10,766 bases of DNA from positions 1,052 through 11,817 of the forward strand of contig JAHBMJ010003289.1 in assembly GCA_018398765.1 (NCBI GenBank), given 5' to 3'. Made by a program: the position numbers and the translations under genes. The notes beneath the pieces are model-generated. The model saw only the letters and a program-made list of their open reading frames with translations, made no database searches and was not told the DNA's origin. The stretch is from Chromera velia (taxonomy: Eukaryota; Sar; Chromeraceae). Positions 7,505 through 10,766 of this stretch are shown in pieces (the stretch's first letter is position 1; each line of letters opens with the position of its first letter).

Positions 7505-7810
7505 GCTTTCGTTTACGCTGTTGCTTTCCTTGTCTCTGTTCACCTATACGCACAGGCCTGAATTGCTATCCAATCGACTTCCGTTCACACACTTGCCATC
7601 CCTGTCTCCGTCCGCTTAATTATAATTATACACAAAGGTCCACTCACCTTTCATTCCCATACTCGCTCTCCTTGTCTCTGTCTGCTCACACACAAACTCA
7701 ATTGCCTTTTGTTCACATACTTGCCCTCCTTATCTCTACAAACGCCTAACCGCCTTTCGTTAAACTTTACATACTCGCTTTCCCTGTCTCTGTTCGCTTA
7801 TTTACTTATA
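7505..7810. repeat. Diverged tandem repeat, about 55-72 bp period
   Basis: Five related units can be picked out, each with the order CTTTCGTTCACA, then ACTTGC, then CTCCTTGTCTCTGT, then a CGCTTA-like end. The TGTCTCTG anchor or a close variant lies at 7531, 7603, 7673, 7731 and 7785, giving steps of 72, 70, 58 and 54 bases. The copies are far apart in sequence, so the array is old. No coding sense was found in it. Confidence 0.6.
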
Positions 7811-7869
7811 ATTCTTTTATGTCTGCTTGCTTGCAGATAGCAAATCTCCACCCCCCTGGGTTTCTGGAG

Positions 7870-7893
7870 TCAGAGGCCCTTCGAGGCCTCAGA
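7870..7893. repeat. Hairpin TCAGAGGCC / GGCCTCAGA
   Basis: A 9-bp stem with one mismatch and a 6-base loop (CTTCGA). On the minus strand it overlaps the stop codon (TGA) of the possible coding fragment listed next. A role is not shown. Confidence 0.6.
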
Positions 7894-8196
7894 CATCAGC
7901 TTTTAGCGGCAGGTTTTTCTTTGGAGGCTGGAGCACTAGATTGGGGGGACCACCCAAACTTTGAGGCGGACTCTTTCCGTTGTTAAAATCGCGCGGGTGC
8001 ATCTGTCTGGGCCAGTTATGGTCATTACGGCCAGCGGTTCTCTGTCTTTGGGTGCCAAGTGTAAGACGGGACCCATCGCTTCGACCTGTATCATCTTTAA
8101 GCACACTGGCTGCATAGCTGTCCCTACAGATGACGCATTGACTTTTTGAATTAACCTTAAGTCTAGCCTTAAGTGATTGATTGATTGACCTATAAC
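7889..8196 (-). pseudogene. Possible decayed coding fragment, unrecognised
   Basis: On the minus strand the frame from 8196 to 7939 (86 codons between stops) has a protein-like character, with short phrases such as AMGPVLHLAPKDREPLAV, MTITGPDRCTRAIL and RVRLKVWVVPP. It ends at a TAG just after a run of six C (7943-7948 on the plus strand are G). One extra base in that run would carry the reading on as NLVLQPPKKNLPLKADV to a TGA at about 7889. That looks like a homopolymer frameshift in an older coding sequence. I do not recognise the family. The opposite strand is also open (7961-8149), so strand and reality are uncertain. Alternatives are a retroelement remnant or chance. Confidence 0.25.
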
Positions 8197-8682
8197 CTAG
8201 GACAAGTGTTGTTAGAGGCAGAGATGACTGAGTGGACAGTGAGAGACACGATAAAGAGGGTAGAAAAGATGGGGCTCGGGGAAGAACTGAGAAAAATCGA
8301 GAGATGGAGGGCAAAGAGAGAGCATACCAGGAAGGCTCCATCTGAGTCCGACGTTTTGAGAAGGAACAAGTTTTGGGTGCTGAGTGAGGAAGGGGAGGAG
8401 ATGGAAGGAGGCACGCCAAATCATGAGACCACCTGTGGAGCCCCCAACGAGTTGCACACTCTTTCAAAAAAATTGCGTAGAAATTTTCACTCTTCCGCTC
8501 CGAATAGTCGAGATTCTTTTTTCTCTGCAAATTGGCTCGGCCGGCCTAAGCGCAGGGAGGAGAAACTCACTGGAGACCCCGAGCTGATGCAAGGGGGGGG
8601 GAGTGGGACTGCTTCACGAGGGGCAGTCCCTATACAGGTATGTCGATTAGACGAGCCTCGGCCACGTTCCTCGCTATGGTAA
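8185..8682 (+). CDS. Charged helical open frame, possible ORF1-like or 5' LINE protein
   Basis: This frame has 165 codons from ATG to TAA. The first 75 residues read like a real protein: acidic-basic alternation with heptad-like Leu and Ile spacing, as in MTEWTVRDTIKRVEKMG and LGEELRKIERWRAKR, then VLRRNKFWVLSEEGEEM. This suggests an alpha-helical or coiled-coil segment. The later part (Gly-, Ser- and Pro-rich) is less convincing. The frame shows no zinc knuckle or RRM signature, so I cannot name it. After the TAA at 8680-8682 the same frame stays open to 9600, which could mean one longer decayed frame. The minus strand is also open over 8212-8530, so a by-product cannot be excluded. Confidence 0.3.
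   Translation: MTYNLGQVLLEAEMTEWTVRDTIKRVEKMGLGEELRKIERWRAKREHTRKAPSESDVLRRNKFWVLSEEGEEMEGGTPNHETTCGAPNELHTLSKKLRRNFHSSAPNSRDSFFSANWLGRPKRREEKLTGDPELMQGGGSGTASRGAVPIQVCRLDEPRPRSSLW
8605..8630. repeat. Hairpin GGGACTGC / GCAGTCCC
   Basis: A perfect 8-bp inverted repeat with a 10-base loop (TTCACGAGGG), directly after a run of G. It lies inside the open frame that ends at 8682. It may be chance or the remnant of an element end. Confidence 0.6.
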
Positions 8683-9423
8683 CCCTCCAACTCTCTTTCA
8701 TACTCACTGAAAAAAGATGTAGACCAGTGTGCTTCCCCCCCCTTGTGCCCTCCTTTACGTGCAGAGCGATGTGAAGGCGAGTGCACAGAGAAGGACGGGG
8801 CAACTCCGAACAGAGAAAGGACCAATCCACCCGCAGGGGAGACGGAGAGAAACCAAGTGAGAAAAAGTGGAGGATTTTTGTTGGGAAGAAGGACAGGAGG
8901 GAAGGAGAGTCCAGGGGAGGACAAAAAAGAAAAAAGCGATTTTGTTCCCTTTCAATTAGACCTCTGGGATATAGATTGTGGCCCTGCCAGGGAGAAAGAA
9001 CCAGAAAACACCCTCGAGCATCCCAGATATTTCTGCAGCATACATCTATTCTCAATCAACACACCCAAGCAAGACGGATCCCGGTTTGGCTTCTCTTTCT
9101 CCTCAGAAATCGAAGGCTCGTCAGAGAAGGAGAATAGTTTAATTCACAAAGACGAACAAATAGTTACGTTATTATACGTGTCAACATGTGTTCATGTGTA
9201 TGTTTTTCTCTTTCCTGTTCCGTTCGAGCTTCTTTGCCTCGTTATCCCCCACCAGGTCCGTCTCCTTACAGCTTCACTACTTCTTCTGCGTCTTCCTCTT
9301 GTTTTTCTTTTTCCTCTGAGTCTCTTGGTTTTTGTTCCTCTTTCCCTGGCACTGGCGGGGGAAAGAAAGAGGGCGGGAAAGAACAGAGAGGGAGGGGTGG
9401 GAAGAGGCCAGACCGCCGGGAGA
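8683..9423 (+). other. Region between the two LINE-associated frames, no recognisable domain
   Basis: The plus frame used at 8185-8682 continues open from 8743 to 9600. Its first part is charged (for example EKENSLIHKDEQIVTLL). From about 9180 it becomes a hydrophobic, Leu-, Phe- and Val-rich run caused by pyrimidine-rich sequence. Two other frames are open too. I see no conserved motif, no zinc knuckle and no clear splice structure. It could be 5' UTR or decayed ORF1. Confidence 0.35.
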
Positions 9424-9520
9424 TTTCTTCTTCTTCTTCTTCTTCTTCTTCCTCCTCCTCCTCTTCTTCTCCTCCTCCTATTCCCTCTTCTTCTTTTCTT
9501 CTTCTTTTTCTTCTTCTTCT

Positions 9521-9552
<32 letters not shown>

Positions 9553-9570
9553 GTCTTCCTTTTCTTTTTT
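9424..9570. repeat. CTT/TTC trinucleotide microsatellite
   Basis: Long runs of TTC with CTC and CTCCTC interruptions. All three plus frames stay open through it, giving poly-Phe, poly-Ser or poly-Leu, so open frames here have no evidential value. In the frame of the endonuclease it would encode poly-Phe then poly-Ser about 20 codons before the domain starts. Confidence 0.97.
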
Positions 9571-9628
9571 ATCTTCCCCCGTGACGAACAGGAAGAGTAA
9601 ACAAAACAAGAAAGACAAAGGAGTAGAG

Positions 9629-10766
9629 ATGTGGGCTCTGAACGTAAGGGGAAGAACGGAGATTTTGGTGTAAAGCCCGCTTTTCGCAGAAGAAACGAAA
9701 GGAGCCGACATCCTCTTTATGAATGAAACTAGAACAGAGAGGACAGTGTGCAGTATGAATGGAGAAAGACTGTAAGGAACGAATTTCCCATTAGTAAGGG
9801 AGGGAAGAGAAGTGACGACAACAGGGGGGATGATGGTATTGATGAGCAGAAAGGTAAGAGAGCTGGGTTTTACGACAGAAAGAGCAACGGAGATAGCGGT
9901 ATTTGGAGAAACACCAGGCTTCCCGCTCTTCGTTGGCTTGTATGACCCCCATGAAGAGTCGAACTACGCAGATGAGACACACCTCAACAATTTGGCAGAG
10001 AGAATCGAAGAGAAAAGAGCAGAGAGAGAAAGAAAAGGAGAGAGCAGATTCTCAGAGGTCTGCGTGATGGGGGACTTCAACGCCCGCACTGGAAAGAAAA
10101 CTCCTCTGATAGTCTGGACAGGGAAGGGAGGGGGAGAAGGGGAAGAGTGGGCACAAACAGGCGGGAGAGACGAAGTTTTCAGACCGGAGAGGGAGTCTGA
10201 AGACGAGACGGAGAACACGAAGGGAAAGGCTCTTATTCGTTTTTGTAAGATAGTGGGCATTGTTCCTCTGAATGGACTGAGGCGGTGTGCGGTCGAAGAG
10301 GGGGGGGAGAAGGTAGCTTTCAACTTCGATGGATCGTTTACCTTCGACAGGGGGGGAGACAGAGGGAGGTCCCTGATCGACTATGCATGCATGTCTCCTG
10401 TGTCTCTGCCATCTGTTCTTCTTTTTTCTGTATTTTGTGTGTGCTCAGCTCGGTCAGACCATTCAGCTCTTAGATTAGTCCTGAGGGAGGAAGAAAGAGA
10501 GAATGAGAGCGGCGAGGGAAGAGGAAACGAGGAAGAGAACGAAGCCAACCAAGAACAGAACAAAAAGAAAAGAAGAAAAGATAGGCGAAGAAAGACAAAA
10601 AAGAGGGAAAAGAGAAAGAAAAACGAGAAAAGAGAAGATCAAATCAAGCCAAGATGGAAGGGAACGCTCACAAAGGAAGGAGAGGAGAGGTATCTCCAAG
10701 AGCTTCAGAAAAGAGTGAAGGAGGAAAAAGTGAGTGAGGTCTTTCAGAAAGCAATGGATATGGAAG
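9629..10766 (+). pseudogene. APE-type endonuclease domain of LINE ORF2 (5' part, runs off the window)
   Basis: This domain nicks target DNA to prime reverse transcription. It belongs to the endonuclease/exonuclease/phosphatase fold, and all its hallmark motifs are in order in one frame. They are WALNVRGR (Asn at 9641), ILFMNETRT (Glu at 9725), FVGLYDPHEE (Tyr at 9941), VCVMGDFNARTG (Asp 10073, Asn 10079), FDGSFTF, SLIDYACMSP (Asp 10379) and ARSDHSALRL (Asp-His at 10457-10462). A very Lys-, Arg- and Glu-rich linker follows (10485-10650), then RWKGTLTKEGEERYLQELQK, typical of the step towards the reverse transcriptase. TAA codons at 9671-9673 and 9773-9775 interrupt the N-terminal part. From 9776 on the frame is open for 330 codons with no stop before the edge. 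The true start is unclear: the frame is open upstream to 9332 through the CTT repeat, and ATG at 9629 is only the nearest start. A non-LINE EEP protein is a less likely alternative. Confidence 0.85.

Larger units (their letters stand above)
8185..10766 (+). mobile_element. 5' part of a LINE-type (non-LTR) retrotransposon, left edge uncertain
   Basis: The anchor is the APE-type endonuclease frame from 9629 to the window end, the normal N-terminal domain of LINE ORF2. The plus strand is unusually rich in A and G, and AGA/GAG codons, from about 8220 onward. That suggests the upstream charged frame (8185-8682) could belong to the same element. No target duplication or defined 5' end is visible, and reverse transcriptase would lie beyond the right edge. 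An independent host gene with an EEP domain is possible but less likely. Confidence 0.55.

Noticed and set aside
7286-7543. Open frames through the GA repeat on both strands
   Set aside because: They consist mostly of alternating Arg-Glu or Ser-Leu from the dinucleotide repeat.
7889-8530. Minus-strand frame of 213 codons as a real gene, including a CVIC motif
   Set aside because: The composition of its upstream half is Ser/Pro/Leu-rich and is the complement of the purine-rich plus-strand frame. CVIC stands alone without the remaining RING cysteines and histidine.
9671-9775. Alternative genetic code with TAA read as an amino acid
   Set aside because: Only two TAA codons support it, and the neighbouring retroelement contains lesions with all three stop codons, so simple decay explains them better.

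Overview
The window looks like intergenic, repeat-laden DNA from a eukaryote nuclear genome. It carries a Ty3/gypsy-type LTR retrotransposon, the 5' part of a non-LTR (LINE-type) retrotransposon, a MITE-like insertion, a fold-back element, a minisatellite and several microsatellites. I found no intact host gene, no rRNA or tRNA, no CRISPR array and no bacterial-style operon. The lineage cannot be fixed from sequence alone. A unicellular eukaryote with a large repeat-rich genome would fit, but that is a guess.

Layout, left to right. Positions 1-20 are a pure G run, possibly a contig-end artefact. From about 170 to 915 there is a degenerate 35-bp minisatellite. A fold-back element lies at 1276-1476 and a 15-bp-stem hairpin at 1702-1742. 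Positions 1743-3110 hold nothing I can identify, and 2760-3110 is AT-rich. From 3111 to 6759, on the minus strand, lies one decayed Ty3/gypsy element. Read from right to left it has a short putative LTR, a primer-binding site, gag, a damaged zinc-knuckle region, an aspartic protease, reverse transcriptase and RNase H. Integrase and the 3' LTR are missing. Its pol gene is split by a roughly 232-bp terminal-inverted-repeat insertion (4367-4598) with an imperfect 8-9 bp target duplication.

The stretch 6760-7870 has perfect palindromes, a long GA microsatellite and diverged tandem repeats. Around 7889-8196 there is a possible decayed, unrecognised minus-strand coding fragment. From about 8185 to the right edge the plus strand is purine-rich. 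It holds a charged open frame (8185-8682), a CTT microsatellite (9424-9570), and a reading frame (9629 to the window end) with all the hallmark motifs of an endonuclease/exonuclease/phosphatase (APE-type) domain. This is followed by a very basic linker, as at the start of a LINE ORF2. The frame is interrupted by two TAA codons near its start and is then open for 330 codons off the end.

Functionally the genes here belong to mobile elements. The gypsy copy is dead: it has many stops, frameshifts, an insertion and lost catalytic residues. The LINE copy is probably dead or defective, but its nuclease active site is still legible. No new defence or metabolic system is supported. The most informative structures are the nested insertion, the apparently transition-biased decay of the gypsy element, and the rotating-frame minisatellite.
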